A stretch of DNA of 64,000 nucleotides. Origin: Mycolicibacterium anyangense. Its GTDB lineage: Bacteria > Actinomycetota > Actinomycetes > Mycobacteriales > Mycobacteriaceae. Where the stretch lies: NCBI RefSeq assembly GCF_010731855.1, contig NZ_AP022620.1, positions 62,001-126,000 on the forward strand. The letters run 5' to 3'. Below, in pieces: positions 1-8,106 of this stretch. The notes beneath the pieces are model-generated. The model ran no database searches. It was not told the origin of the DNA and was given only the letters and a program-made list of their open reading frames with translations. The stretch's first letter is position 1; each line of letters opens with the position of its first letter. Made by a program: the position numbers and the translations under genes.

Positions 1-371
1 ATGAAGGCGTGCCGGGCGCGGATTGCGTACGCCGCGATGATGGCCCCCTCCACCAGAAAGTGCGGGGTGGTGAACAGCAGCGGAATGTCCTTGCAGGTGC
101 CGGGTTCGGACTCGTCGGCGTTGATCACCAGATATTTCGGTTTGGCCCCGGCGCCGGTGGCATCCTGGGGAATGAAAGACCACTTGGTGCCGGTGGGAAA
201 GCCCGCACCGCCGCGGCCGCGCAGACCGGACTCCTTGATCGTGGCGATCACGTCGTCGGGCTTCATCTCCAGGGCGGTGCGCAACGCGCGGTAGCCGTCG
301 TGCCGCAAATAAGTCTCCAGCGTCCACGGCTCGGGTTCATCCCAGAAGCGGCTCAGTACCGGCGTCAGCAT
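1..371 (-). CDS. nuoF: NADH-quinone oxidoreductase subunit F (NuoF), N-terminal part only
   Basis: NuoF is the FMN- and NADH-binding subunit of respiratory complex I, on the cytoplasmic peripheral arm. Only about 123 N-terminal residues lie in the window; the gene runs off the left edge, so the absence of a stop is not a truncation. The protein begins [20 protein letters not shown] and contains the glycine-rich stretch [16 protein letters not shown] and then [12 protein letters not shown], both hallmarks of the NADH/FMN site. The ATG (complement of 369-371) overlaps the last base of the nuoE stop (TGATG), so the two genes are translationally coupled. Identity is very secure from motif and operon context. 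Confidence 0.96.
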   Translation of the reverse strand, partial: MLTPVLSRFWDEPEPWTLETYLRHDGYRALRTALEMKPDDVIATIKESGLRGRGGAGFPTGTKWSFIPQDATGAGAKPKYLVINADESEPGTCKDIPLLFTTPHFLVEGAIIAAYAIRARHAF

Positions 372-1081
372 CAGCCCTCTCCGTCCTCACTCAACGCCTG
401 GGCGACCCGCAGACCGGCAAGCGTGGCGTCACCGGGCAGGCTGGTGTCGGTGACATCGGGGCCGACGCCGGCCAGCGTGCGTGCGGTCTGCCGGAATGGG
501 CACAGCGCGGCACCCCGGGTGGGCGTGACGGTCTGGCCGTCCCGCAGCGCCTGAACAAGATCCCTTGCACTAGATGGCGTTTGGTGGTCGAAGAACTCCC
601 AGTTGACCATCACCACCGGGGCGTAGTCGCAGGCGGCGTTGCATTCGATGTGTTCCAAGGTGATGCGGCCGTCGGACGTGGTCTGCCCCGGATGGATCGC
701 CAGCTCGGTTTCCAGCGCCTCGAGGATGGCGTCGCCGCCCATGATCGCGCACAGCGTGTTGGTGCACACCCCGACCAGGTAGTCACCGGTCGGGGTGCGC
801 CGGTACATCGAGTAGAAGGTGGCCACCGCGCTCACCTCGGCATCGGTGAGCCCTAATTGACTGGCACAGAACGCGATTCCTGCCTTGGTGAGGTATCCAT
901 CCTCGGACTGCACCAGATGCAGCAGGGGCAGGAGCGCCGAGCGCGGCTGCGGGTATCGGCCGATGATGCTCGCCGCATCGGTAGCCAGCCGCTCGGTGAC
1001 CTCGGCTGGATAGGCGTCGCGCCCGCCGATCGGCGGACCGGATTCGTCCGGCCGCGGGCCCAGTACGAGATCGACGCTCAT
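371..1081 (-). CDS. nuoE: NADH-quinone oxidoreductase subunit E (NuoE)
   Basis: This is the 24-kDa-type thioredoxin-fold subunit of complex I, which carries the N1a [2Fe-2S] cluster and partners NuoF. The 236-residue product shows the expected cluster ligands: [13 protein letters not shown], then [14 protein letters not shown] about 40 residues later. The region before residue 50 is a variable extension and the C-terminal tail after about residue 190 is low in recognisable motifs, as in other actinobacterial NuoE. ATG at 1079-1081 lies 7 bp after the nuoD stop; its own stop overlaps nuoF by one base. It acts in the cytoplasm as part of the NADH dehydrogenase module. Confidence 0.95.
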   Translation of the reverse strand: MSVDLVLGPRPDESGPPIGGRDAYPAEVTERLATDAASIIGRYPQPRSALLPLLHLVQSEDGYLTKAGIAFCASQLGLTDAEVSAVATFYSMYRRTPTGDYLVGVCTNTLCAIMGGDAILEALETELAIHPGQTTSDGRITLEHIECNAACDYAPVVMVNWEFFDHQTPSSARDLVQALRDGQTVTPTRGAALCPFRQTARTLAGVGPDVTDTSLPGDATLAGLRVAQALSEDGEG

Positions 1082-1088
1082 CGGGCTC

Positions 1089-2399
1089 TCACCTGTCCAC
1101 GCCTCCCATCACCGGGTCGATCGAGGCCACCGCGGCGATCACGTCGGCGACCATGCCGCCCTCGCACATCGCCGCCACCGCTTGCAGATTGGTGAACGAC
1201 GGGTCGCGGTAGTGCACGCGATAGGGTCGGGTTCCGCCGTCGGAGACCATGTGCACGCCGAGCTCCCCGCGCGGGGATTCCACCGCGGTGTAGACCTGCC
1301 CGGCCGGGACGCGGAAGCCCTCGGTGACCAGCTTGAAGTGGTGGATCAGGCCTTCCATCGAGGTGCCCATGATCTTGGCGATGTGCGCGGGGGAGTTACC
1401 GAGCCCGTCGGGGCCCAGCTTGAGATCCGCCGGCCAGGCGAGCTTCTTGTCGGTGATCATCACCGGTCCCGGCTCCAGCCGGTCCAGACATTGGCGCACG
1501 ATCTTGATCGACTCGTACATCTCCTTGACCCGGATCAGATACCGCCCGTAGCAGTCGGCACCGGTATCGGTGATGACGTCGAAGTCGTAGCTGTCGTAGC
1601 CGCAGTACGGCTGGGACTTGCGCAGGTCGTGCGGCAGACCGGTGGAGCGCAGCACCGGCCCGGTGATGCCCAGCGCCATGCAACCGGTCAGATCCAGATA
1701 GCCGATGCCCTGGGTGCGGGCCTTCCAGATATAACTTTCGGTGAGCAGGTCGCCGAGCTCGTCGAGGTGGCCCGGCAGCACGGCCAGCAATTCGGCGAGC
1801 CGGCTCTCGGCGTCCTCGGGCAGGTCCGCGGCCACCCCGCCGGGCCGGATGTAGGCATTGTTCATCCGTAGCCCGGTCACCGCCTCGAAGAACGACAGGA
1901 TCAGGTCGCGATCGCGGAAGCCGAAGAACATCGGCGACATCGCGCCCAGCTCCATACCACCGGTGGCCAGCGCCACCAGATGCGAGGAAATCCGGTTGAG
2001 TTCCATCAGCAGCACCCGGATCACCGTCGCCCGCTCGGGAATATCGTCGGTGATGCCCAGAAGACGTTCCACCCCAAGGCAATACGCCGTCTCGTTGAAG
2101 AACGGCGACAGATAGTCCATCCGGGTCACGAACGTCACGCCCTGGGTCCAGGTCCGGTACTCCAGATTCTTCTCGATCCCGGTGTGCAGATAGCCGATCC
2201 CGCACCGGGCTTCGGTGACCGTCTCGCCCTCGATCTCCAGGATCAGCCGCAACACCCCGTGTGTCGACGGGTGCTGCGGACCCATGTTGACCACGATCCG
2301 CTCACCGGCCTCACCCGAGCGTGCGGCGGCCACCAACTCGTCCCAGTCCTGACCGCCCAGGACGACCACGCCGTCACCGTCGTCGATAGATGCGCTCAT
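1089..2399 (-). CDS. nuoD: NADH-quinone oxidoreductase subunit D (NuoD)
   Basis: NuoD is the 49-kDa-type subunit that forms the quinone-reaction cavity of complex I together with NuoB. The 436-residue protein contains [15 protein letters not shown] near residue 40, [16 protein letters not shown], and the C-terminal signature ending in the family-typical short tail after DPVMGGVDR. Key His and Asp residues of the quinone site are present in the [11 protein letters not shown] motif. The first 35 residues before the conserved core are a lineage-variable leader. The start ATG (2397-2399) overlaps the nuoC stop by one base (TGATG), supporting coupled translation in the nuo operon. Confidence 0.96.
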   Translation of the reverse strand: MSASIDDGDGVVVLGGQDWDELVAAARSGEAGERIVVNMGPQHPSTHGVLRLILEIEGETVTEARCGIGYLHTGIEKNLEYRTWTQGVTFVTRMDYLSPFFNETAYCLGVERLLGITDDIPERATVIRVLLMELNRISSHLVALATGGMELGAMSPMFFGFRDRDLILSFFEAVTGLRMNNAYIRPGGVAADLPEDAESRLAELLAVLPGHLDELGDLLTESYIWKARTQGIGYLDLTGCMALGITGPVLRSTGLPHDLRKSQPYCGYDSYDFDVITDTGADCYGRYLIRVKEMYESIKIVRQCLDRLEPGPVMITDKKLAWPADLKLGPDGLGNSPAHIAKIMGTSMEGLIHHFKLVTEGFRVPAGQVYTAVESPRGELGVHMVSDGGTRPYRVHYRDPSFTNLQAVAAMCEGGMVADVIAAVASIDPVMGGVDR

Positions 2400-3067
2400 C
2401 AGTGATACGACCTGCGTTCGTCGGGTGGGGGAATCTGGGCGCCGTGGTATTCCACCGGGATTCCGCCCAGCGGATAGTCCTTGCGCTGTGGGTGGCCCAC
2501 CCAGTCGTCGGGCATCTCGATGCGTGTCAGCCCGGGATGGCCGTCGAACACGATCCCGAAGAAGTCGTAGGTCTCGCGTTCATGCCAATCGCAGGTCGGA
2601 TACACCGAAAACAGCGACGGGATATGGGGATCGGCGTCCGGGCAGGCCACCTCCAGATGCACCCGCCGGTTGTGCGTGATCGACATCAACGGATAGAAGG
2701 CGTGCAACTCCCGGCCCGAGTCCTGCGGATAGTGCACACCCGAAACCCCGCAACACAACTCGAACCGCAGCGCTTCGTCATCGCGCAATGCGGCTGCCAC
2801 AGCGGGCAGGTGCCGGCGTTCGATGTCCAACGTCAACTGGTCGCCGAACACCACGACGCGCTCGACGGCGGCCCCGAACGTATCGGCACCGAGGACGGCG
2901 GCGAGTCGGTCGACAACCTCGTCGAAGTAGCCGCCGTACGGGCGTGGTGTGCTGCCCGGAAGGGCGACCTCCCGGACCAGACGGCCGTACCCGGAGGTGT
3001 CGCCGCTGCCGTTGATCCCGAACATGCCGCGGCGCACGCCGATGACTTCTTTCTCGGGGTCGCTCAC
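2399..3067 (-). CDS. nuoC: NADH-quinone oxidoreductase subunit C (NuoC)
   Basis: NuoC is the 30-kDa-type structural subunit of the complex I connecting arm. I place the start at GTG (complement of 3065-3067), giving 222 residues beginning [17 protein letters not shown]; this codon overlaps the nuoB stop as GTGA. Longer upstream in-frame sequence lies inside nuoB and is not coding in this frame. The conserved block is [20 protein letters not shown] followed by [16 protein letters not shown] near residues 165-200, which is the NuoC signature. Gene order nuoA-B-C-D-E-F is the standard one, and all junctions here are tight or overlapping. Confidence 0.95.
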   Translation of the reverse strand: MSDPEKEVIGVRRGMFGINGSGDTSGYGRLVREVALPGSTPRPYGGYFDEVVDRLAAVLGADTFGAAVERVVVFGDQLTLDIERRHLPAVAAALRDDEALRFELCCGVSGVHYPQDSGRELHAFYPLMSITHNRRVHLEVACPDADPHIPSLFSVYPTCDWHERETYDFFGIVFDGHPGLTRIEMPDDWVGHPQRKDYPLGGIPVEYHGAQIPPPDERRSYH

Positions 3068-3618
3068 CGCAGCAGACCCTTGAGCTCGATGGTCGGAGTC
3101 ACCGACAGCGCGGCCTGCTCGGCGGCGGCGACCACCTCCTCGCGGTGCACCCCCAGCGGCATCTCGGCGATCTTGGCGTGCAGCGTCAGGATCGCGTGCA
3201 GCAGCATTTCCGGTCGCGGCGGACAACCCGGCAGGTAGATGTCGACGGGCACGATGTGATCCACGCCCTGTACCACCGCGTAGTTGTTGAACATCCCCCC
3301 GCTGGAGGCGCACACACCCATCGCCAACACCCATTTCGGTTCGGCCATCTGGTCGTACACCTGTCGCAGCACCGGAGCCATCTTCTGGCTCACCCGCCCC
3401 GCCACGATCATCAGATCGGCCTGCCGCGGAGTGGCCGAGAACCGCTCCATCCCGAACCGGGCGATGTCGAACCGCGGGCCGGCCGTCGCCATCATCTCGA
3501 TCGCACAGCACGCCAGCCCGAACGTCGCCGGCCACAGCGATCCCTTGCGGACGAACCCGGCGACTTTTTCCACCGTCGACAGCAGGATGCCGCCGGGCAG
3601 CTGCTCCTCTAGTCCCAT
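3064..3618 (-). CDS. nuoB: NADH-quinone oxidoreductase subunit B (NuoB)
   Basis: NuoB carries the terminal [4Fe-4S] cluster N2 that hands electrons to quinone. The 184-residue product starts [10 protein letters not shown] and shows [18 protein letters not shown] with the tandem Cys pair, [17 protein letters not shown], and later [17 protein letters not shown] and [13 protein letters not shown], which supply the remaining cluster ligands. The start is ATG at 3616-3618; an upstream in-frame methionine would lie deep inside nuoA and is unlikely. nuoB overlaps the end of nuoA by 10 bp and the start of nuoC by 4 bp. Confidence 0.96.
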   Translation of the reverse strand: MGLEEQLPGGILLSTVEKVAGFVRKGSLWPATFGLACCAIEMMATAGPRFDIARFGMERFSATPRQADLMIVAGRVSQKMAPVLRQVYDQMAEPKWVLAMGVCASSGGMFNNYAVVQGVDHIVPVDIYLPGCPPRPEMLLHAILTLHAKIAEMPLGVHREEVVAAAEQAALSVTPTIELKGLLR

Positions 3619-3968
3619 TCCAGGCCGCCCCGCCGCCACACGTACCCGTAGGCCACGAACACCGTCGCCATGAAGATCAGCATCTCCACCAGCGCAAAGG
3701 TGCCCAGCTGGTCGAACGCCACCGCCCACGGGTAGAGGAAGACGATCTCGATGTCGAAGACGATGAACAGCATTGCCGTCAGGTAGTACTTGATCGGGAA
3801 CCGCTGTCCGCTCGCGTCACCGGCGACCGGTTCGATACCGCATTCGTAGGCCTCGAGTTTGGCTCGGTTGAACCGCCGGGGACCGATCACCAGGGCGATG
3901 ACCACCGACACCACCGCGAAACCCGCCGCAATGGCTCCCAGCACCAGGATGGGTGTGTAAAGACTCAT
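3609..3968 (-). CDS. nuoA: NADH-quinone oxidoreductase subunit A (NuoA), first gene of the nuo operon
   Basis: NuoA is a small membrane subunit of complex I with three transmembrane helices. The protein shows an N-terminal helix, the loop motif [22 protein letters not shown] with the redox-sensitive loop Cys, and two later helices beginning [20 protein letters not shown] and [20 protein letters not shown] choose ATG at 3966-3968 (MSLYTPILV, 119 residues) rather than an in-frame GTG at 3980, because an AGGAG-like ribosome binding site lies 12 bases upstream of the ATG but abuts the GTG. It is the promoter-proximal gene of the operon. Confidence 0.94.
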   Translation of the reverse strand: MSLYTPILVLGAIAAGFAVVSVVIALVIGPRRFNRAKLEAYECGIEPVAGDASGQRFPIKYYLTAMLFIVFDIEIVFLYPWAVAFDQLGTFALVEMLIFMATVFVAYGYVWRRGGLEWD

Positions 3969-4128
3969 ACCGCTTGCCACTCCTCGCTCGAGGTGTCGAT
4001 GTGAGGTAAGACACAGCGTAGCGATCTTGTGACGTGGGTCTACACGTTTTCGTTAGGATGACTTCAAGAACTGAGCGCGGTCCGCCTCGATCGAGACGGC
4101 AAGGGCGACAGTTGAATTGGCGTTCGGG
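3969..4128 (-). promoter_or_regulatory. Promoter region of the nuo operon
   Basis: The 160-bp gap between nuoA and the receiver-like gene should hold the nuo promoter. On the minus strand a TAnnnT -10 candidate, TACGCT, lies at the complement of 4015-4020, with a weak -35 candidate TAGACC about 16 bp upstream (complement of 4037-4042). This would give a leader of about 40 nt before nuoA. The assignment is from consensus matching only. Confidence 0.35.
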
Positions 4129-4533
4129 TTACTGGACTGGCGCGCGCAGCAAACCCACGACCGCCTCGCCGAGCCGGATCGGGTCGATCGGATGCGGCAC
4201 CGCAGCCTCGGCTCGCGACCAGTTGGCCAGCCAGGCATCATCCGGACGGCCGGTCAGCACCAGCACCGGAGGACAGTGGTCGAGTTCGTCCTTGAGCTGC
4301 TTGGCCAGACCCAGCCCGCCGACCGGGGCGGCCTCCCCGTCGAGGATGACGAGGTCGAATCCGCCACGGTCCATCAGCGCCACCACCATCGGACCGGTGG
4401 CGACATCGGTGTAGGTGAGCTCCGGCAGTTCGGGGTGCACCCGCTTGCCCAGCGCCAGCCGCACCTGCTCCCGGGTGCGGGCATTGCTGCTGTACACCAG
4501 GACACTGAGGGGCCGCGCGACGGAGCCGGACAC
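4129..4533 (-). CDS. Orphan response-regulator receiver-like protein (Rv3143-type)
   Basis: A 134-residue single-domain CheY-like protein with no output domain. The expected phosphoacceptor strand is recognisable as LVILDGEA near residue 62, but the N-terminal acidic pair that normally binds Mg2+ is replaced in LVYSSNA, and the conserved lysine near the end is replaced in AAVPHPIDP. This suggests a pseudo-receiver or an atypically regulated domain. A similar small receiver-like gene sits next to nuoA in Mycobacterium tuberculosis (Rv3143 near Rv3145), so the linkage to complex I appears conserved. It has no histidine kinase neighbour. The function is unknown. Confidence 0.85.
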   Translation of the reverse strand: MSGSVARPLSVLVYSSNARTREQVRLALGKRVHPELPELTYTDVATGPMVVALMDRGGFDLVILDGEAAPVGGLGLAKQLKDELDHCPPVLVLTGRPDDAWLANWSRAEAAVPHPIDPIRLGEAVVGLLRAPVQ

Positions 4534-4557
4534 GCCGCCGATGCTACTGCGAATCCG

Positions 4558-4610
4558 GTGATTTCGGCGCGGTTGTCGTCGCTAGGCAACGACAACCGCG
4601 CCGAAATCAC
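4558..4610 (-). terminator. Perfect 22-bp stem-loop at the end of the yceI-like gene
   Basis: Two perfectly complementary 22-nt arms (4558-4579 and 4589-4610) flank a 9-nt loop. The arms start GTGATTTCGGCGCGG and return as CCGCGCCGAAATCAC. There is no strong U-tract, as is common for mycobacterial terminators. The right arm ends on the first base of the YceI gene's stop codon (complement of 4610-4612), so it most likely terminates the long minus-strand operon that starts at 13550. It could also be a dispersed repeat; this needs a genome-wide count. Confidence 0.7.
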
Positions 4611-5128
4611 TATTGGGTGAAGACGAGATCGGCCGTCAGGGTCGTGGTGACCGGCAGCATGCCCAGTTGCGTGCCACCCACGCCGAACCTGGTGCGGTCG
4701 ACGGTGGTCTGTGCGGTCACCCGCACAGCGTCGTCGCCCACACGGTCGAGGGTCGCGGTCAACGGCAGCGGCGCGGTGGTGCCGCGCACCGTGATCTCGG
4801 CGCGCAGGTCGACGGCGTCGGTATCGGTCGGTTCGGCGCCGGTGACCACGACACGCAGGGTGGGATGCGCGTCGGCGTCGAAGAAGTCGGCCGAGCGGAG
4901 GTGGTGGTCGCGTTTGCCGATGCCGGTGCGCAGCGACGCCACCGGCACCTCGAGATGACCGGATACCGCGCCGTTCGGCGCGATCTCACCCTGACCGCTC
5001 ACATCGGTGAATTCGCCCTTGACGTTCACCAGCCCCCAGAAGGTCTTGTTGCTGAAGCGCAGCGTCGAACGCGCTGGATCCAGCGTCCAGATGCCCGGAG
5101 TCTCGGTCAACGATTGCAGGACGGTCAT
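4610..5128 (-). CDS. YceI family lipocalin-like protein
   Basis: A 172-residue YceI-domain protein, a lipocalin-like barrel family thought to bind isoprenoid-type lipids. It begins MTVLQSLTETPGIWTLDPAR with the family opening W-x-LDPARSTLRFSNK, and the later GKRDHHLRSADFFDADAHPT matches the highly conserved YceI motif (hxxL-x-s-x-dFFDa-x-xyPt). No signal peptide is visible, so it is probably cytosolic, as are most actinobacterial members. It is the last gene of the minus-strand operon and is followed directly by a strong hairpin. Its partner in the pathway is not evident. Confidence 0.9.
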   Translation of the reverse strand: MTVLQSLTETPGIWTLDPARSTLRFSNKTFWGLVNVKGEFTDVSGQGEIAPNGAVSGHLEVPVASLRTGIGKRDHHLRSADFFDADAHPTLRVVVTGAEPTDTDAVDLRAEITVRGTTAPLPLTATLDRVGDDAVRVTAQTTVDRTRFGVGGTQLGMLPVTTTLTADLVFTQ

Positions 5129-5144
5129 GTCGCCTCCGGGTGAA

Positions 5145-5525
5145 TCACGCCAACAACGGGTTCAGTTCGGCGGGGTCGAGGTACTCGTCGATCCGCCGGA
5201 TCAAGCCATGCTCGCTCAACTTGATCACGAGACACGCCCGCAGCGCCACTTCCGCGCCCCGAGCGGTGGTGACGTGCAGGAGGTGCTGCTGGACGAACCC
5301 GCCGTCGAACACCTGGCGGTCCAGCACCTCGTAGCGCCGCCGCGCGGTCGCATCGACCAACCACTCGATGACGGCGAGTGCGCGCGACTTGTCGCGTTCC
5401 CGGCCGCCGCCCTGCCGCCACACCATCACGTCGTCGGCCCACATCGCCGTCAGCGCGGCGATATCGCCGCGTTCGATCGCGGCGAACAACCGGTCGGCGA
5501 CCTCGAGAATCGGGTCCTTGCTCAT
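5145..5525 (-). CDS. SnoaL/NTF2-like protein
   Basis: A 126-residue protein beginning MSKDPILEVADRLFAAIERG with the typical SnoaL_2/NTF2 layout: two N-terminal helices, DIAALTAMWADDVMVW, then a cone-shaped beta sheet ending LIRRIDEYLDPAELNPLL. Members of this fold are isomerases, cyclases, dehydratases or binding proteins, and the fold alone does not say which. I place the start at ATG 5523-5525, where it overlaps the DUF6285 gene by 4 bp (ATGA); longer in-frame sequence lies inside that gene. Translational coupling suggests it works with the LvaABC-like trio upstream. Confidence 0.85.
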   Translation of the reverse strand: MSKDPILEVADRLFAAIERGDIAALTAMWADDVMVWRQGGGRERDKSRALAVIEWLVDATARRRYEVLDRQVFDGGFVQQHLLHVTTARGAEVALRACLVIKLSEHGLIRRIDEYLDPAELNPLLA

Positions 5526-5875
5526 GACAGCCCGGCGTCGGCGCCGTCGTACCCGGGATGGGCGATGGCCAGCCGGTGTCCCACGAGTGCCCGCAGACAC
5601 CGCAGCACCTCATCGGCGCGGCCATCGAGGTCACCGGAGCGGATCGCCGCGGCCAGTGCGCTCTCGTCGGGGTAGCCGATTCGGGCCAGTGCGCTCAGCG
5701 GTTGGTCCGCGGTGTCGTCGAGTAGTTCGCGTTCGACGGTGCGCAGTGCGTTGGCAGCCACCAGAGCGTGGAAATTGACCGACCCGGTGGTGTTGGCCCG
5801 CACGTCACCTTCGAGGAACTCGGCGACGGCGGCGACCAATTCGGCGGCGGTGGGCCGTCCGTTGAGCCCACTCAT
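5522..5875 (-). CDS. DUF6285 protein (LvaB-like)
   Basis: A small (117-residue) helical protein beginning MSGLNGRPTAAELVAAVAEF, with NFHALVAANALRTVERELL in the middle and a C-terminal block around RALVGHRLAIAHPGYDG. This matches DUF6285, the family of LvaB from the Pseudomonas putida levulinate pathway, where it associates with the phosphotransferase LvaA and is needed for its activity. The start ATG (5873-5875) overlaps the stop of the phosphotransferase gene by 4 bp, exactly the partner expected. Function is inferred by analogy with lvaAB; the domain match is from memory of the family. Confidence 0.8.
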   Translation of the reverse strand: MSGLNGRPTAAELVAAVAEFLEGDVRANTTGSVNFHALVAANALRTVERELLDDTADQPLSALARIGYPDESALAAAIRSGDLDGRADEVLRCLRALVGHRLAIAHPGYDGADAGLS

Positions 5876-6843
5876 GACACACCCTCCAGCAGATCCAGGA
5901 CGTCCCACTCGGTTTCACACACTCGTCGGCCGATTGCGGCCAGCTCCACCGACCGGGTGTGTCCAGACAGGTGGCGTTCGGCCTGAAACCGGCAGATCAC
6001 CCCCCACCGCAGTGTCGCCAAGACCAACCACCAACGCAGGGCGTCCCGGTCGACGACGGGCCCACCGGCCGCCTCGTAGGCCGCGATGAACTCGTCGATG
6101 CCGCCCAGGCCCCCGGCGGCCAGACGGGCCGGTGCACCAAACCGCCAGGCGCGGATGCAGAACCAGGCCAGGTCCTCGTAGACCTCGCCGATATGCACCA
6201 GTTCCCAGTCCAGCACGGCGGCCAGGGTGGAACCGTCGATGATGAGGTTGCCCATCCGGTAGTCGCCGTGCACCAACACCGCGGGGGAGCGTGGTGGGCG
6301 GTTGTCGGCCAGCCAGCGGAATGCCCATTCGAATGTGGCTGTGGTGTCGCCCATGTCGTCCAGGCGACGGCGCCATTCATCGAGCTGGTCCTGCACGGCC
6401 AGCCCAGGGGCGTCGGTGCGGGCCCGGTGGATCGCGGCAAGGGCGGCCGCGCACTGGTGCAGCAGGGCGTTCCTGCCGTCGTCGTCCAGAGCCCGCTGGA
6501 TGCGCCGCACGATGGTCTCACCGGCGATCTCGTCACAGATCAGGAACGGATTGCCCAGTGCGGCAGCAGAATCGGAGGCCGTCAGCACGGTGGGTACTGG
6601 TGCACCCGCCGCAGCCGCCGACGCCTGCACCGCGGCCTCGAGTTCCATCCCCGCATGCACGTCGTCGGGTGACCCCGTCCGCAGGATCAGCCGGCGGCGG
6701 GTCGATCCGGTCCGGGCCTGGAACGACCACGTGGTGCGGCTGGCCCCGCCGGTGAGCGCCGTCAGGTTCACCACCTCGGTGGCGTCACCCAACAGCGGGC
6801 GTAGCACGGCCGTCAGGTCGGCGGCGAGCTGTTCGGCGGCCAT
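5872..6843 (-). CDS. Aminoglycoside-phosphotransferase-fold kinase (LvaA / ACAD10-11-like)
   Basis: A 323-residue APH-family kinase. Visible motifs are VNLTALTGGASRTTWSF (nucleotide loop), RLILRTG (ATP-binding strand), VLVHGDYRMGNLIID (catalytic HGDxxxxN) and AVLDWELVHIGEVYEDLAWF (metal-binding DxE-type loop). In bacteria this subtype sits with an acyl-CoA dehydrogenase and phosphorylates 4-hydroxyacyl-CoA (LvaA), not antibiotics. Here the acyl-CoA dehydrogenase gene is immediately upstream with a 1-bp gap and DUF6285 follows with a 4-bp overlap. I therefore infer a role in 4-hydroxyacyl-CoA catabolism rather than resistance. Confidence 0.85.
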   Translation of the reverse strand: MAAEQLAADLTAVLRPLLGDATEVVNLTALTGGASRTTWSFQARTGSTRRRLILRTGSPDDVHAGMELEAAVQASAAAAGAPVPTVLTASDSAAALGNPFLICDEIAGETIVRRIQRALDDDGRNALLHQCAAALAAIHRARTDAPGLAVQDQLDEWRRRLDDMGDTTATFEWAFRWLADNRPPRSPAVLVHGDYRMGNLIIDGSTLAAVLDWELVHIGEVYEDLAWFCIRAWRFGAPARLAAGGLGGIDEFIAAYEAAGGPVVDRDALRWWLVLATLRWGVICRFQAERHLSGHTRSVELAAIGRRVCETEWDVLDLLEGVS

Positions 6844-6844
6844 G

Positions 6845-8089
6845 TCAGCGGGCCGGCTTGCCGAACTTGAACATCCGCTGGGCCACCCGGCGCATCTGGA
6901 TCTCCTCGGCGCCCTCGGTGATCCGGTAGCGCCGGTGGTGACGATAGATGTGCTCGAACGGTTCGTGGCGGCTGTAGCCGATCCCGCCATGGACCTGCAT
7001 GGCCCGGTCGGCGGCCTCGCACACCAGACGATTGGCCCGGTAATTGGCCATCGACACCTTGTCGGAGACCTCCAGGTGGTGGTTGCGGTCCAGTTCCCAG
7101 GCGGCATAGCGGACGAGCAACCGGACCATCTGCGCCTCGGTCTGCAGCTCCACCAGCGGCCACTGGATGGCCTGGTTCACCGACAGCGGCTTGCCGAACG
7201 TGACCCGCTGTCCGGCATATTCGACAGCGCGGTCGATGCAGTACTGGGCGGCGCCGAGACTGCTCGCGGCCTGCCGGATCCTGTTCTCGTGCAGGAAGGT
7301 TTGGGCCACTTCGAGGCCGTGGTCGACGGGGCCGAGGATCGCGTCGGCGGGAACCCGCACATCGCGCAGCTCCACCTCGGCGTGGTCGCTGGGCATGTTG
7401 AACGTCCACCAATAGAAGGGGACCTCGAAGCCCTCTGCGTCGCAGGGAACCAGGAACGCAGTGATACCGCGGGCCTGCCCGGGGTCCCCGGAGGTGCGGG
7501 CGAACACCAGATCGTGGGTGGCGCGGTGCACGCCGGTGTTCCACCTCTTGGTGCCGTTGATCACCCAGTCGTTTCCATCGCGCTCGGCCGTTGTCTCCAG
7601 CCAGGTGGCATCCGAGCCGTGGGCCGGTTCGGTCAGTCCGAAGGCCATGGAGCGGGTGCCGGTCAGCATGGCCTCGATCCAGTCCCTCTTCTGCGCGTCG
7701 GTACCGAACCGGTCCATCATGATGACCTGGGGGAAGTTACCCACGATGGACGACTCGTCCTGAAGGTCGTTGTGCAGCCCGAGACCCTTGTGCGCCAGGT
7801 GTTCCCGGATCACCGCCATGTCCAGGTTGCTGCCGTCACGACCGCCGAACTTCGACGGCAGCCCATACCGCAACCAGCCCGCCTTGTCGGCTCGTCGGCG
7901 CATCTCGTCGAGCAGGTCCTCCCATTCCCGTCGCGGGACGCCGCCGTTGTCGATGTCAGTGCGGGCGAACTCGCGACGCTGGTCGAAGTACTGCATGTGC
8001 TCGCGTTCGAGAGGCTTGATCTCGGCCTCGATGAACTCGTCCATTTCGGCCAGTAGCGGCGGAAGATGTTCGGGCAGTTCGAAATCCAC
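6845..8089 (-). CDS. Acyl-CoA dehydrogenase family protein (LvaC / ACAD11-like)
   Basis: A 414-residue FAD-dependent acyl-CoA dehydrogenase. It starts at GTG 8087-8089 behind an AGGAG site 5 bases upstream. Signature segments are MAFGLTEPAHGSDATWLETT (FAD/substrate loop), NDWVINGTKRWNTGVHRATH, and the C-terminal MQVHGGIGYSRHEPFEHIYR and RRYRITEGAEEIQMRRVAQ. The position of the usual catalytic Glu holds E in ITEGAEEIQ. Members linked to an APH kinase (ACAD10/11, LvaC) act on phosphorylated 4-hydroxyacyl-CoA to give 3-hydroxyacyl-CoA. The context here, with kinase and DUF6285 directly downstream, supports that subtype. Confidence 0.87.
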   Translation of the reverse strand: MDFELPEHLPPLLAEMDEFIEAEIKPLEREHMQYFDQRREFARTDIDNGGVPRREWEDLLDEMRRRADKAGWLRYGLPSKFGGRDGSNLDMAVIREHLAHKGLGLHNDLQDESSIVGNFPQVIMMDRFGTDAQKRDWIEAMLTGTRSMAFGLTEPAHGSDATWLETTAERDGNDWVINGTKRWNTGVHRATHDLVFARTSGDPGQARGITAFLVPCDAEGFEVPFYWWTFNMPSDHAEVELRDVRVPADAILGPVDHGLEVAQTFLHENRIRQAASSLGAAQYCIDRAVEYAGQRVTFGKPLSVNQAIQWPLVELQTEAQMVRLLVRYAAWELDRNHHLEVSDKVSMANYRANRLVCEAADRAMQVHGGIGYSRHEPFEHIYRHHRRYRITEGAEEIQMRRVAQRMFKFGKPAR

Positions 8090-8106
8090 AGTGATCTCCT
8101 TGCTCT

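Noticed and set aside
4028..4044. CRP-type site TGTGA-N6-TCTAC upstream of nuoA
   Set aside because: The right half-site deviates too much from TCACA to claim; left as a possibility only.
5872..6843. Antibiotic (aminoglycoside) resistance gene
   Set aside because: APH fold, but context with acyl-CoA dehydrogenase and DUF6285 fits acyl-CoA kinases of the LvaA type.
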